The position numbers and the translations under genes were made by a program. From Lachnospiraceae bacterium (GTDB lineage: Bacteria; Bacillota; Clostridia; Lachnospirales; Lachnospiraceae), in the NCBI GenBank assembly GCA_024403455.1, contig JAKSRR010000001.1, positions 1 to 64,000 of the forward strand: a stretch of DNA of 64,000 nucleotides, given 5' to 3'. The notes under the pieces are model-generated. The model was not told where the DNA came from. It worked only from the letters and a program-made list of their open reading frames with translations, and did not search any database. Shown here piece by piece: positions 36,394-44,842 of this stretch. Position 1 is the stretch's first letter. Every line of letters begins with the position of its first letter.

Positions 36394-37458
36394 ATGTTTC
36401 CAATCTCTGCCTGCATTATCATGAAAAACGAAGAAAAATTTATTGAAGGCTGCCTGCAGGCTCTTCAAAAACAGGGAATTGATGAAATCAACATTGCCGA
36501 TACCGGATCAACGGACCGAAGTGTAGAGATTGCCCAAAAATACACCGACCGCATTTTTCACTTTGACTGGGTGAAAGACTTTGCTGCTGCAAAGAATTTT
36601 ATTATTTCTAAGGCTAGCCACGACCATATCGTGATTCCTGATGCCGATGAATATTTGGATGAGTGTGATCGAGGTTCGCTTGACAAAATGCTCCAAAATC
36701 AGCCTCATGCCATCACCAGAGTCTTAGTCTCACATCTCACGGAGGAAAATGGCATCCGCGGTTCTCATAATGTCTGGACAGAAAAGTTCTTCAACCGAAA
36801 AGACTATCATTTTAAAGGCGCTATTCACGAGCAGGTCGTGGCTCTTCCCGGGAAAAAATATGAAGTGTTTGACGGGCCTCTCCACATCACCCACTATGGA
36901 TATATAACCTCTTCCGAGCAGCAAAAACAAAAGGCTTTGCGAAATAATGAAATCCTGTTTAAAGAAATAGAGCGTCGTCCCAATGATCCATATTTGTATT
37001 TCCAAGTGGCGCAAAGCTATATGCTTGCTAGAGATTTAGAAAATGCTTATTCTTGGTTTAACAAAGCACTTTCTTTAGATATCGATCCTACTTTAGAATA
37101 TGTACAGATGATTGTTACCGGCTATGGCGACACTGCCCTTGCTACTGGCCGTAAGAAAGAAGCACTAGCTCTGGAGGGTATTCGCGATGTATTTGGTCAT
37201 CTTCCAGAATATGTCTTTATGATGGGACAAATCTATATGGCAAACGATATGTACTTAGAGGCCTACAAAGAGTTTCTCACCTGTCTTACTATGAAAGAAG
37301 GCCGCACCAGTGGTGTGACCTCCTACTACGCGTACCATAATATTGGTGTGATAAACGAAGCCTTTGGCAAAACAGAAGATGCCATCGCCTTCTATAAAAA
37401 AGCGGGAGATTACCCCCGCTCTGTGAACCGTTTAAAAGAACTCGGCGTACTCTCGTAA
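36394..37458 (+). CDS. Family 2 glycosyltransferase with TPR repeats
   Basis: 354 aa with AAGGAG 8 nt before the ATG. The GT2 core is ISACIIMKNEE, ADTGSTDRS and IPDADEYLD; a His-containing IHEQVV and HITHYGY follow. The TPR repeats occupy about 190-350. It is a paralogue of the proteins at 33517-34533 and 38953-40632. It is on the plus strand and its end overlaps the convergent gene at 37432 by 27 bp. Probably part of flagellin glycosylation. Confidence 0.82.
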   Translation: MFPISACIIMKNEEKFIEGCLQALQKQGIDEINIADTGSTDRSVEIAQKYTDRIFHFDWVKDFAAAKNFIISKASHDHIVIPDADEYLDECDRGSLDKMLQNQPHAITRVLVSHLTEENGIRGSHNVWTEKFFNRKDYHFKGAIHEQVVALPGKKYEVFDGPLHITHYGYITSSEQQKQKALRNNEILFKEIERRPNDPYLYFQVAQSYMLARDLENAYSWFNKALSLDIDPTLEYVQMIVTGYGDTALATGRKKEALALEGIRDVFGHLPEYVFMMGQIYMANDMYLEAYKEFLTCLTMKEGRTSGVTSYYAYHNIGVINEAFGKTEDAIAFYKKAGDYPRSVNRLKELGVLS

Positions 37459-38136
37459 TACCGCATTCCGATAGTCATTATAGCCTTTCCAAAGGTTTGT
37501 AATTCCTGTATCATGAGCAATCCACGGTTTCTTCATTTCTGGAACTACTAACTTATATCCTTTTCGTCGAAACTCAAAACTTTGAGACATATCATAGTAA
37601 CTCCATCCCTGTAGCAAATCTTCTCTCCAAGGAAGATCTGTTCTTGTCACCATCAAAAATCCTTCTAGCGTCTCAACTTCCGTAAGTCCATCTTCTGGTC
37701 TATAGGCATACCCCTCATAATGCGCATTTTCTGCATCTAGCGCATAAAGGTTTCCAACACGTGGTCCATGCCACGGCACGCCGCTGGCCGGTACCTTAGG
37801 AGAACCAAGCACTCCTATCATGCCTATTTTATTATCCATGCCAAAAATAGTTAAAACATCATTTAAGAAATTTGGATTAATAATAGAAACATCCTGATGC
37901 ATATATATTTTGATGGACGCATCTGACTGGGCAATCGCCTGATTAAAGGCATTTGCCATACTGCTTGCCCCGCGCACCGGGATAATCTCAACCGTATATC
38001 CATCCGGCACTTTAAGCTGATGAATATATAACTCCGCTTCCTTAAATAACATCTCATTAGAAACGCTAATTACAAAGCCAAACTTCTTTTTGGGTGCGGA
38101 TGGAATCAGGTGCTCCAGTCGTTCAAATAATCCCAT
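37432..38136 (-). CDS. GT2-like glycosyltransferase (short form)
   Basis: 234 aa. It has a GT-A-type core: SVSNEMLFKEAELYIHQL, PVRGASSMANAFNQAIA, YMHQDVSIINP (a DxS in place of DxD), and ETLEGFLMVTRTDLPW, consistent with the PF13712-type glycosyltransferase family. The 3' end overlaps the convergent GT gene. The upstream neighbour at 38139 is only 2 bp away, so the two are probably co-translated. Confidence 0.75.
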   Translation of the reverse strand: MGLFERLEHLIPSAPKKKFGFVISVSNEMLFKEAELYIHQLKVPDGYTVEIIPVRGASSMANAFNQAIAQSDASIKIYMHQDVSIINPNFLNDVLTIFGMDNKIGMIGVLGSPKVPASGVPWHGPRVGNLYALDAENAHYEGYAYRPEDGLTEVETLEGFLMVTRTDLPWREDLLQGWSYYDMSQSFEFRRKGYKLVVPEMKKPWIAHDTGITNLWKGYNDYRNAVLREYAEFF

Positions 38137-38138
38137 GA

Positions 38139-38828
38139 CTATACCCCCTTTGCCACACGAAGTTTTAACTGCATTTCCTCGGCCATTGCCACCAGCCTCT
38201 TTCGCTCAGCATCTCCCGTGGTTTCTTTCCCTAATATTAAATTCACCAAATATAGTGCTTCCTTATACCCCAAACGCTCTGCATATAGAGTGGCTAGCAC
38301 TTCAAAAATCCTATCCTTCTCTCCCACAGTCGAATCTAAAACAAGCTGTTCTACTGCATATACCGAAATTTTCTTTTCAGCAATGTAGCCCATAGCCTCC
38401 TCCTGTAGTGGTTTGGCTAATCCTAACTGCATACGTCTGAAATAGAAATTCATTTTACGATAAATCGTTTCAAAATGCTCTGTAAACTCAATAGAATCAA
38501 AGATGCAAGCGTCTGCCATCTTTTCCGTTTCATAGATTTTTACCGCTGTAGTAAATACCTTTAGTTCATAGTCATACTGTGCCAGGTTCTCGTACTCTTC
38601 CCCTCGCACCAGTTTGATTATTTCCTCATAGGCAGCTCTGCTACGTTCCGAAATTTTTTCATTGATGCGGCCCTTCATCGCACAAATCCCTGCAAATAAT
38701 GCCGGACGCACCTCTGCCATAGCGGAGAAATAGCTATCTGCGTAACTTCTCAGTTTCTGGTTACTTATATCCGTCCACTGACCATTCTCTTTAAATTGTT
38801 CCAAATCCACGTGGGATGCAATAACCAT
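38139..38828 (-). CDS. Helical protein of unknown function, glycan island
   Basis: 229 aa, largely alpha-helical and charged, with no signal peptide or membrane segment. I recognise no domain. It ends 2 bp before the glycosyltransferase at 37432-38136 and is likely an accessory protein for it. The sequence pattern (YEEIIKLVRG, KEALYLVNLILG) is TPR-like at the C-terminus, but this is weak. Confidence 0.6.
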   Translation of the reverse strand: MVIASHVDLEQFKENGQWTDISNQKLRSYADSYFSAMAEVRPALFAGICAMKGRINEKISERSRAAYEEIIKLVRGEEYENLAQYDYELKVFTTAVKIYETEKMADACIFDSIEFTEHFETIYRKMNFYFRRMQLGLAKPLQEEAMGYIAEKKISVYAVEQLVLDSTVGEKDRIFEVLATLYAERLGYKEALYLVNLILGKETTGDAERKRLVAMAEEMQLKLRVAKGV

Positions 38829-38850
38829 ATTTACCTCACCGAATCCTCAA

Positions 38851-38946
38851 GGCTTTTGTCCCTTGTATCTATATTATATACCATCCTTATGTTAACAACC
38901 ACCCCTGTTGTCCGCATGGCTTTTGCTCCTTGTATCATGTTATAAT
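38851..38946 (+). promoter_or_regulatory. Duplicated promoter-like segment before the plus-strand GT gene
   Basis: GGCTTTTG(Y)(Y)CCTTGTATC occurs at 38851-38869 and again at 38918-38936, each followed by an AT-rich -10-like element. The second has a consensus extended -10, TGTTATAAT (38938-38946), only 6 nt before the preferred ATG at 38953, which lacks a clear ribosome binding site. Confidence 0.4.
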
Positions 38947-38952
38947 GAATTT

Positions 38953-40632
38953 ATGAAATTTTCTTTCTGCTTAATCACAAAAAATGAAGAGAAGTATATC
39001 GATGCCTGTCTTGCGCCTTTAGCAGAAACAGGCATGCCTATTGTTGTGCTAGATACCGGCTCCACCGATCGAACAGTCGAAATTGCACGTAAATATACGA
39101 ATAACATTTTCGATTTCACTTGGCAGAATGATTTTGCCTTAGCACGCAACACCTGTGCACAGAAGGCGGCTACAGAATATGTCTACTTTATAGACGCCGA
39201 TGAAATCACCACTTTCATAAATATCAAGAAAATACTACAGCAAATCAAGGACTTCCCCGCTGCTGTTGGACAAATGAAGCGAATCAGCCTTTCCTGTTCT
39301 GGTGATGATGAAACCTGTAACAGCATCGATTATCCCGAGCGTCTGTACTCCAAAAAGTTTTTTCATTACGAAGGGCGTATCCACGAGCAGGTCACTTTTA
39401 TAGACTCTCATAAGAAAAATGAGCCGCTTCCTTACTACGAAACTCCGCTTACTACAAGGCATGAAGGCTACCTGGGTTCCATAGAGGAGCGTGAAAAAAA
39501 GGCCAGGCGCAATATTGATTTATTAATGCTTGATTTGCAGGAACATCCTGAGGATCCCTATATTTATTACCAATTGGGTCTGGCTTATCGCTTATTTAAC
39601 CATTTCGAGGAGGCAGATTCCTTCTTATCTAAGGGTGTATCTATGGTTTCTGATTATTCTCTGCGATATGTTACCGATCTCATCCTTAATTATGGACAAA
39701 ACTTACTTTCTCTCGAACGATACGCTGATGTTACTGCACTGGACCAGTACCTTCCACACTACAAAGAAAATGCGGATTTTCTTTGTATGCTTGGATATGC
39801 TTATATGAGTTTATCTAAACTGGGGGAAGCCATCTCTCTCTACACAAAGGCGACTACTGTTCCCGAAGCTTCTGTTGTGGGGAACAACAGCTCTATCCCC
39901 CATCATAATCTGGGATGCATCTACGAAGCAACAGAGAATTATTCTCTTGCCAGAAAACACTTTAAACTTGCATGCGATTATGCTAAAAGCAAAGATCGAC
40001 TTTCTGACCTCTCGCAGGATTCTACAGATGCCACACCGCAATTTTGCGTGGTTATTCCTTATACTGCACCTAATTTGGATTGGCTAGGAGACATTTTGGA
40101 AATACTATCCCATAGTACCTTCTCTTCTGATAGGTATATTCTGGCTTTGGTTGGTCCCCAAGCAGAACTTACCAGTTCTTACGAAAAACAGCATGCTGAA
40201 ACAACGCTGTTAATACATACTGATACGGAAGTCCCTATGGAAGAGGCTGTCAGGTTGGTACGTTCCTATGATATATGTATGGACGTGATTCCTCTATTTG
40301 CAAACACGATACTCTCTTATGATACACTTCGTCAATTGTATCAATATAAACAGGCTTCTGAAGCGGATGTTTGCCTATATTATGATGTAACAAAAAGCGG
40401 TGGAGACTTACTTCTCTCTGTAAACAGTGATGCAGAGCGTTTTTCTCTTTCTGCCGCAGGTCTTTTCCCTCCGCAGAACCCTAACCCAGCTCTCTTTAGC
40501 GAGAAAAGCATAAAAAAATCCCCGCAGGAAACTGCAGGGATGAATCCATCTTCCTTTATAAACGCACTGCTTCCAAATGTGCATACTGTAGCAACAATTG
40601 GAAGCACGCCCAAGGATTTTCTTCTCTCTTAA
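38953..40632 (+). CDS. Family 2 glycosyltransferase with TPR repeats and a second, degenerate GT-like domain
   Basis: 559 aa from the ATG at 38953, where the GT2 start MKFSFCLITKNEE begins. The core shows LDTGSTDRT and FIDADEI. TPR repeats occupy about 190-350. The C-terminal 200 residues (FCVVIPYTAPNLDWLGDIL onward) look like a second GT2 fold that has lost its DxD. It is longer than its two paralogues. The -10 element just upstream suggests a leaderless or nearly leaderless message. Likely part of flagellin glycosylation. Confidence 0.78.
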   Translation: MKFSFCLITKNEEKYIDACLAPLAETGMPIVVLDTGSTDRTVEIARKYTNNIFDFTWQNDFALARNTCAQKAATEYVYFIDADEITTFINIKKILQQIKDFPAAVGQMKRISLSCSGDDETCNSIDYPERLYSKKFFHYEGRIHEQVTFIDSHKKNEPLPYYETPLTTRHEGYLGSIEEREKKARRNIDLLMLDLQEHPEDPYIYYQLGLAYRLFNHFEEADSFLSKGVSMVSDYSLRYVTDLILNYGQNLLSLERYADVTALDQYLPHYKENADFLCMLGYAYMSLSKLGEAISLYTKATTVPEASVVGNNSSIPHHNLGCIYEATENYSLARKHFKLACDYAKSKDRLSDLSQDSTDATPQFCVVIPYTAPNLDWLGDILEILSHSTFSSDRYILALVGPQAELTSSYEKQHAETTLLIHTDTEVPMEEAVRLVRSYDICMDVIPLFANTILSYDTLRQLYQYKQASEADVCLYYDVTKSGGDLLLSVNSDAERFSLSAAGLFPPQNPNPALFSEKSIKKSPQETAGMNPSSFINALLPNVHTVATIGSTPKDFLLS

Positions 40633-40672
40633 CAAGTACCACCTACTACACCCAAACTGTCTTATCGTTAAA

Positions 40673-41845
40673 TTAAGTTCCAAAGACTGTTTCCAAGATT
40701 TTATTTAATAGCACGCTGTAGGTGTAATCTTTTGCAACTCTCTTGTAACCATTTAGTGCAATAGTCAGCCTCTCTCTTTCGTGCGTTAAATAGTATGAAG
40801 CTTTGTCCTTAAGTTCCTCCATACTATGATATACTTCCACCTCTTTTCCAACTTCAAAGAGTTCAAATAACTCTGGTTGTGGATCCGACAAAACAAAACC
40901 ACCAATGGATAATATATCAAAGACGCGCTGTATAACACCACTTTCGATGGATTTTAATGTTGTACTCAGACATATTTTTGAAAAGGCATTCACTCGAAAT
41001 AAATCTGTTTCATAGTTAACAGCCCCATTAACTTGTAATCCAGGAACCTCTTTTGCGACCTCTGTATCATTTGTATATACAACCGTATTAAAACATTTAC
41101 TACAGGTCGACAATATTTCTTTTCTCTCTTCTCTTGCTAACAATCTTGTTAATACCAGCACATCTTCCAGATATTCTTGTTCTATCATTGCATTAGAATT
41201 AACTACTATGCGATGCAAATCTTGTCGTAAATGTTCCCCTGCAGTTCCAAACGCAGATTCTGATGGATTATAAAAGCAAACATATTTTTTCAAATATGCA
41301 TCCAAGTCTTTCTTCCCCTCTTCCGACAAGGTAGCAAAAAATTGTTCTAAATATTTCTTTTGATAAAAATTTCCCACAAAAGAAATATCACATGTGTATT
41401 TCTTTTCATCTTCTTCTGTCAATGCAATCTGATTTGCCCTAAGTATATTGGCCGCTAACGGAGAATAAAATATATTTTTTATTCCAATTTTCTGTAACCG
41501 CCGAATCTGCACCTTATCAAACATAAAAATATAGTTTGTTTCATAAAATGCCTCCTTATCATATAGTGTTTTCTGTGGTGAATCATAAACCCAAGATATA
41601 TATTGTTTTCCTACCTGATAGCATGCCTCCGCCACAACCCTTGAAAAATTTTGTGTAAAGACAGCATCACAGCCTGGTATGATACGTATCAAATCTTGTA
41701 AAGTTTTTTCTTCATATTCATCAAGTGGAATCTGCCCATAAGGAGCTTCCACTGTAACGCCTAACTCAACGAGTCCCCAGACGATATCACCTTTCACTAT
41801 ATCAAAAGAATCAAAATAGTATACTTTTAGTTTATTCCAGTCCAT
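40673..41845 (-). CDS. CgeB-like glycosyltransferase
   Basis: 390 aa. The N-terminal half resembles the DUF3880 type (VYYFDSFDIVKGDI, VFTQNFSRVVAEACYQV, YISWVYDSPQ). The C-terminal part is a GT-B family 1 domain with SIESGVIQRVFDILSIGGFVLSD and ELFEVGKEVEVYHSMEEL. It is a paralogue of the protein at 54663-55838. It lies directly after the flagellin-A terminator, and the AGGAG ribosome site immediately follows the terminator T-run, so it can be translated from flagellin read-through. A role in flagellin glycosylation is likely. Confidence 0.82.
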   Translation of the reverse strand: MDWNKLKVYYFDSFDIVKGDIVWGLVELGVTVEAPYGQIPLDEYEEKTLQDLIRIIPGCDAVFTQNFSRVVAEACYQVGKQYISWVYDSPQKTLYDKEAFYETNYIFMFDKVQIRRLQKIGIKNIFYSPLAANILRANQIALTEEDEKKYTCDISFVGNFYQKKYLEQFFATLSEEGKKDLDAYLKKYVCFYNPSESAFGTAGEHLRQDLHRIVVNSNAMIEQEYLEDVLVLTRLLAREERKEILSTCSKCFNTVVYTNDTEVAKEVPGLQVNGAVNYETDLFRVNAFSKICLSTTLKSIESGVIQRVFDILSIGGFVLSDPQPELFELFEVGKEVEVYHSMEELKDKASYYLTHERERLTIALNGYKRVAKDYTYSVLLNKILETVFGT

Positions 41846-41855
41846 CGAATCTCCT

Positions 41856-41886
41856 AAAAAAAAGGAGAGCCGAAGCTCTCCTTTTT
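41856..41886 (-). terminator. Terminator after flagellin A
   Basis: AAAAAGGAGAGC-TTCG-GCTCTCCTTTTTTTT hairpin on the minus strand. Its end touches the ribosome binding site of the CgeB-like gene. Confidence 0.93.
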
Positions 41887-41899
41887 GCCAATTTTATAA

Positions 41900-42718
41900 T
41901 TAACCAAGAAGGGACATAACACCCTGGTTAGACTGGTTAGCCTGTGCCAACATAGAAGTACCAGCCTGTGCAAGGATCTGGTTGTTGGAGTAGGTAACCA
42001 TCTCTTTAGCCATATCTGTATCACGAATTGCAGATTCAGCTGCTGTGGTATTTTCAACAACATTATCCAGGTTCTTAATAGTATGCTCAAGTCTGTTCTG
42101 TACAGCACCGAGATCAGATCTCTGCTTAGATACCTTCGCAAGCGCGGACTTAATCATGGAAATCGCTTTCTGAGCCTTTGTATTGTCTGTACCAGATACT
42201 GCTACGCCATCAATACCGATAGCAGATGCTCTCATCTCAGCAATCGACATGCCGATAAACTGGCCAGCTTCTGCACCTACCTGAAGATTCTTTCCTGTAA
42301 AGGATCCATCTAATAGGTTCTGCTCATTAAAGGTAGTCGTGGAAGCTACACGATCAATTTCAGAAACAAGTGCCTGTACTTCACTATCAATATATCCACG
42401 GTCTACACTAGTCATAGTATCATTAGATGCCTGGATAGCCAGAGTGTTCATTCTCTGAAGCATATCATGCACTTCTGCCAGAGCACCTTCTGCAGTCTGT
42501 ACGCAGGAGATACCATCCTGTGCATTTGCAGATGCCTGGGTTAAACCTTTGATCTGACGTCTCATCTTCTCAGAGATTGCAAGACCAGCTGCATCATCTG
42601 CTGCACGGTTAATTCTATAACCTGAGGAAAGCTTCTCTGTTGACTTAGCCTGAGAGCCAGTCGTAACATTAAGCATTCTGTTACTATTCATTGCCTGTAA
42701 ATTGTGCTGAACTACCAT
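41900..42718 (-). CDS. fliC: Flagellin A (contains a cysteine)
   Basis: 272 aa, a short flagellin with only the D0/D1 core. The N-terminal [35 protein letters not shown] and the C-terminal [17 protein letters not shown] are conserved. It differs from flagellin B at 12 positions, one of which is Cys72 ([10 protein letters not shown]) in the D1 helix. Flagellins almost never carry Cys. It is exported by the flagellar type III system and assembled into the filament. The FliA-type promoter is at 42811-42837, and the ribosome site is AAGGAGG followed by ACAAAACA. Confidence 0.97.
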   Translation of the reverse strand: MVVQHNLQAMNSNRMLNVTTGSQAKSTEKLSSGYRINRAADDAAGLAISEKMRRQIKGLTQASANAQDGISCVQTAEGALAEVHDMLQRMNTLAIQASNDTMTSVDRGYIDSEVQALVSEIDRVASTTTFNEQNLLDGSFTGKNLQVGAEAGQFIGMSIAEMRASAIGIDGVAVSGTDNTKAQKAISMIKSALAKVSKQRSDLGAVQNRLEHTIKNLDNVVENTTAAESAIRDTDMAKEMVTYSNNQILAQAGTSMLAQANQSNQGVMSLLG

Positions 42719-42810
42719 TGTTTTGTCCTCCTTGAATATGACATTCCTATTTTTATCTGCATATGGTATTATCTGGCATCCGGTCTGTTCCGTCTTGCCT
42801 TACAATACAT

Positions 42811-42837
42811 ATATCGGCACTTTCTGTAAACACTTTA
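42811..42837 (-). promoter_or_regulatory. FliA (sigma-28/sigma-D) promoter of flagellin A
   Basis: TAAA (42834-42837), 15 bp, GCCGATAT (42811-42818) on the minus strand, a perfect match to the sigma-D consensus. Confidence 0.92.
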
Positions 42838-42866
42838 TAGTCCTCAGAAAAATTTTTTCAAAAAGC

Positions 42867-42896
42867 AAAGTGGCCACCATACGGTGGCCACTTAAA
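42867..42896 (-). terminator. Terminator after flagellin B
   Basis: Perfect AGTGGCCACC / GGTGGCCACT stem with 4-nt loop and a T-rich tail on the minus strand. Confidence 0.88.
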
Positions 42897-42922
42897 TGGT
42901 AGTTTGATTACAGATTTACGAA

Positions 42923-43741
42923 TTAGCCAAGAAGGGAAAGTACACCCTGGTTGCTCTGGTTAGCCTGAGCCAACATAGAAGTACCAGCCTGTGCAAGGAT
43001 CTGGTTGTTGGAGTAGGTAACCATTTCTTTAGCCATATCTGTATCACGGATTGCAGATTCAGCTGCTGTAGTGTTCTCAACTACGTTGTCAAGATTCTTG
43101 ATTGTGTGCTCAAGTCTGTTCTGAACAGCACCAAGATCAGATCTCTGCTTAGATACGTTAGCAAGAGCGGTCTTAATCATGGAGATTGCCTTCTGAGCCT
43201 TAGTATTGTCTGTACCAGATACAGATACACCATCAATACCGATAGCAGATGCTCTCATCTCAACGATAGAGATACCAATAAACTGACCCTTTTCTGCACC
43301 AACCTGAAGGTTCTTGCCAGTGAAGGAACCATCCAGTAAGTTCTGCTCATTGAAGGTGGTGGTGGAAGCTACACGATCGATTTCAGAAACAAGTGCCTGA
43401 ACTTCGCTATCGAGATATCCACGGTCTACGCTAGTCATGGTATCGTTAGATGCCTGAATAGCCAGAGTGTTCATTCTCTGAAGCATATCGTGTACTTCTG
43501 CTAATGCACCTTCTGCAGTCTGTACTGCGGAGATACCATCCTGTGCGTTTGCAGATGCCTGGGTTAAACCTTTGATCTGACGTCTCATCTTCTCGGAGAT
43601 TGCAAGACCTGCTGCATCATCTGCTGCACGGTTAATCTTGTAACCGGAAGACAACTTCTCAGTGGACTTTGCCTGAGCGCCAGTCGTCACGTTTAACATT
43701 CTGTTGCTGTTCATTGCTTTTAAATTGTGCTGTACTACCAT
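42923..43741 (-). CDS. fliC: Flagellin B
   Basis: 272 aa and nearly identical to flagellin A (12 substitutions), but with Ala72 in place of Cys. The [16 protein letters not shown] start and conserved D0/D1 helices mark it as flagellin. It has its own FliA-type promoter (43831-43857) and terminator, so the two are transcribed separately. The leader has a GC hairpin with an AGGGA loop ahead of the AAGGAGG site, resembling the CsrA-binding layout of the Bacillus hag leader. Confidence 0.97.
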   Translation of the reverse strand: MVVQHNLKAMNSNRMLNVTTGAQAKSTEKLSSGYKINRAADDAAGLAISEKMRRQIKGLTQASANAQDGISAVQTAEGALAEVHDMLQRMNTLAIQASNDTMTSVDRGYLDSEVQALVSEIDRVASTTTFNEQNLLDGSFTGKNLQVGAEKGQFIGISIVEMRASAIGIDGVSVSGTDNTKAQKAISMIKTALANVSKQRSDLGAVQNRLEHTIKNLDNVVENTTAAESAIRDTDMAKEMVTYSNNQILAQAGTSMLAQANQSNQGVLSLLG

Positions 43742-43769
43742 AGTTTTATCCTCCTTGATAATAGATAGT

Positions 43770-43787
43770 AGCCGCTTCCCTGCGGCT
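43770..43787 (-). promoter_or_regulatory. Leader hairpin with AGGGA loop (CsrA site candidate)
   Basis: AGCCGC-AGGGAA-GCGGCT stem-loop in the flagellin B leader, about 20 nt upstream of the AAGGAGG ribosome site. The loop contains an ANGGA motif, the known CsrA target; a second lies in the ribosome site. This is the two-site arrangement used for hag in Bacillus. Confidence 0.55.
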
Positions 43788-43830
43788 GTTATTAAGTTAC
43801 AGAGAAGAAGAACTCTTCCCTTGTATTAAT

Positions 43831-43857
43831 TATATCGGAAAAAGTTCCCGATATTTA
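43831..43857 (-). promoter_or_regulatory. FliA-type promoter of flagellin B
   Basis: TAAA (43854-43857), 15 bp, CCGATATA (43831-43838) on the minus strand. Confidence 0.88.
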
Positions 43858-43931
43858 ATACCAAAATGAATATTTTCGAAAATTTTTAATTTTTGTTGAT
43901 TTTCGCCAATTCGCAACATAACTTTTGGCAA

Positions 43932-44420
43932 TTATTCCTTTTTGTCCATGAGCTGCGGATCAATATGATTAATCCGGTTCATGGCATTGTAATAACTGTT
44001 GGTTGCCTTCGTTGCACTGCGCTGCTGACTAAACTTTTTCTTTTCTGCTTGAAAACGTGCTGTAACAAGTGCTTTATTCCGTTCTTCCGCCGCCATAAGA
44101 GAGGTACTCCGATCCGTCACTTCCTTAATAAGGCGTTGCATCTCCTGAATATCAGCCTTGTAATAATCCTTATCCTTTTGCAAGTTTTCTCGTATTCTGT
44201 CATAAACAGCAGTAAATCCACTGTCTAAACCTTCTAATTTTTCAATTAAAGCAGCCTTATCGTCAACCGTCTGATCGAAAGCATCCCAGTCCATCTTATC
44301 TGCTTCCACCATACTCTTTTGCTGCACTGTGTATAGAAGAATTTCATCCAGAAGCTTTTTCTTCTGCTCCAGTGAATCCTTCAGCATATCCATGTACCTA
44401 TCTGTCATTGGATCCCCCAC
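43932..44420 (-). CDS. FliT-like flagellar chaperone candidate
   Basis: 162 aa, nearly all helical, acidic and coiled-coil in type (MLKDSLEQKKKLLDEILLYT, then QTVDDKAALIEKLEGLDSGF), consistent with a FliT/FlgN-style export chaperone. It directly follows fliS (8-bp gap), the usual place of FliT, which holds FliD in check. Sequence conservation in this family is low, so the assignment rests on length, helix pattern and context. Confidence 0.6.
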   Translation of the reverse strand: MGDPMTDRYMDMLKDSLEQKKKLLDEILLYTVQQKSMVEADKMDWDAFDQTVDDKAALIEKLEGLDSGFTAVYDRIRENLQKDKDYYKADIQEMQRLIKEVTDRSTSLMAAEERNKALVTARFQAEKKKFSQQRSATKATNSYYNAMNRINHIDPQLMDKKE

Positions 44421-44428
44421 AACTCACC

Positions 44429-44815
44429 TCACGCCTGCTGGCTCTTAACCTTCTTCATAACCTCTTTCCAGTTATCACGCATGGAACGGAGGTGCATCAC
44501 AACTTCTTCCATAATCTCTGGATCCTTGGAAACATTGGCCTCCAAAAGTCTCTTAAGCAGGTATCGATACACTTTATCAAACTCCTCTGCGATAGGATAC
44601 TTGAAATTTAATGTAGCACGGAACTCATCAATAATCTTCTGGGTACGAATAACATTGTAATGTGCCTTCTGCACATCTTTGTCCTTCATCGCCTGGGTTG
44701 CAATGTTACCGAACTTAATAGCTCCTTCATAAAGCATTAATGTAAGTTCTGCAGGAGATGCCGTTAAAATCTTACTGTTATTATATTGTGCATAAGGATT
44801 ATTCATCATAGCCAT
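44429..44815 (-). CDS. fliS: Flagellar export chaperone FliS
   Basis: 128 aa, the usual FliS size. MNNPYAQYNNSKILTASPAELTLMLYEGAIKF is recognisable in parts (YAQYNNSKILTASPAELTLM), and HYNVIRTQKIIDEFRATLNF is the conserved helix. It binds the flagellin C-terminus in the cytoplasm to prevent early polymerisation. It sits between fliD (27-bp gap) and the FliT-like gene. Confidence 0.95.
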   Translation of the reverse strand: MAMMNNPYAQYNNSKILTASPAELTLMLYEGAIKFGNIATQAMKDKDVQKAHYNVIRTQKIIDEFRATLNFKYPIAEEFDKVYRYLLKRLLEANVSKDPEIMEEVVMHLRSMRDNWKEVMKKVKSQQA

Positions 44816-44842
44816 GGTATGCTACACTCCTGTTCAAATTAT

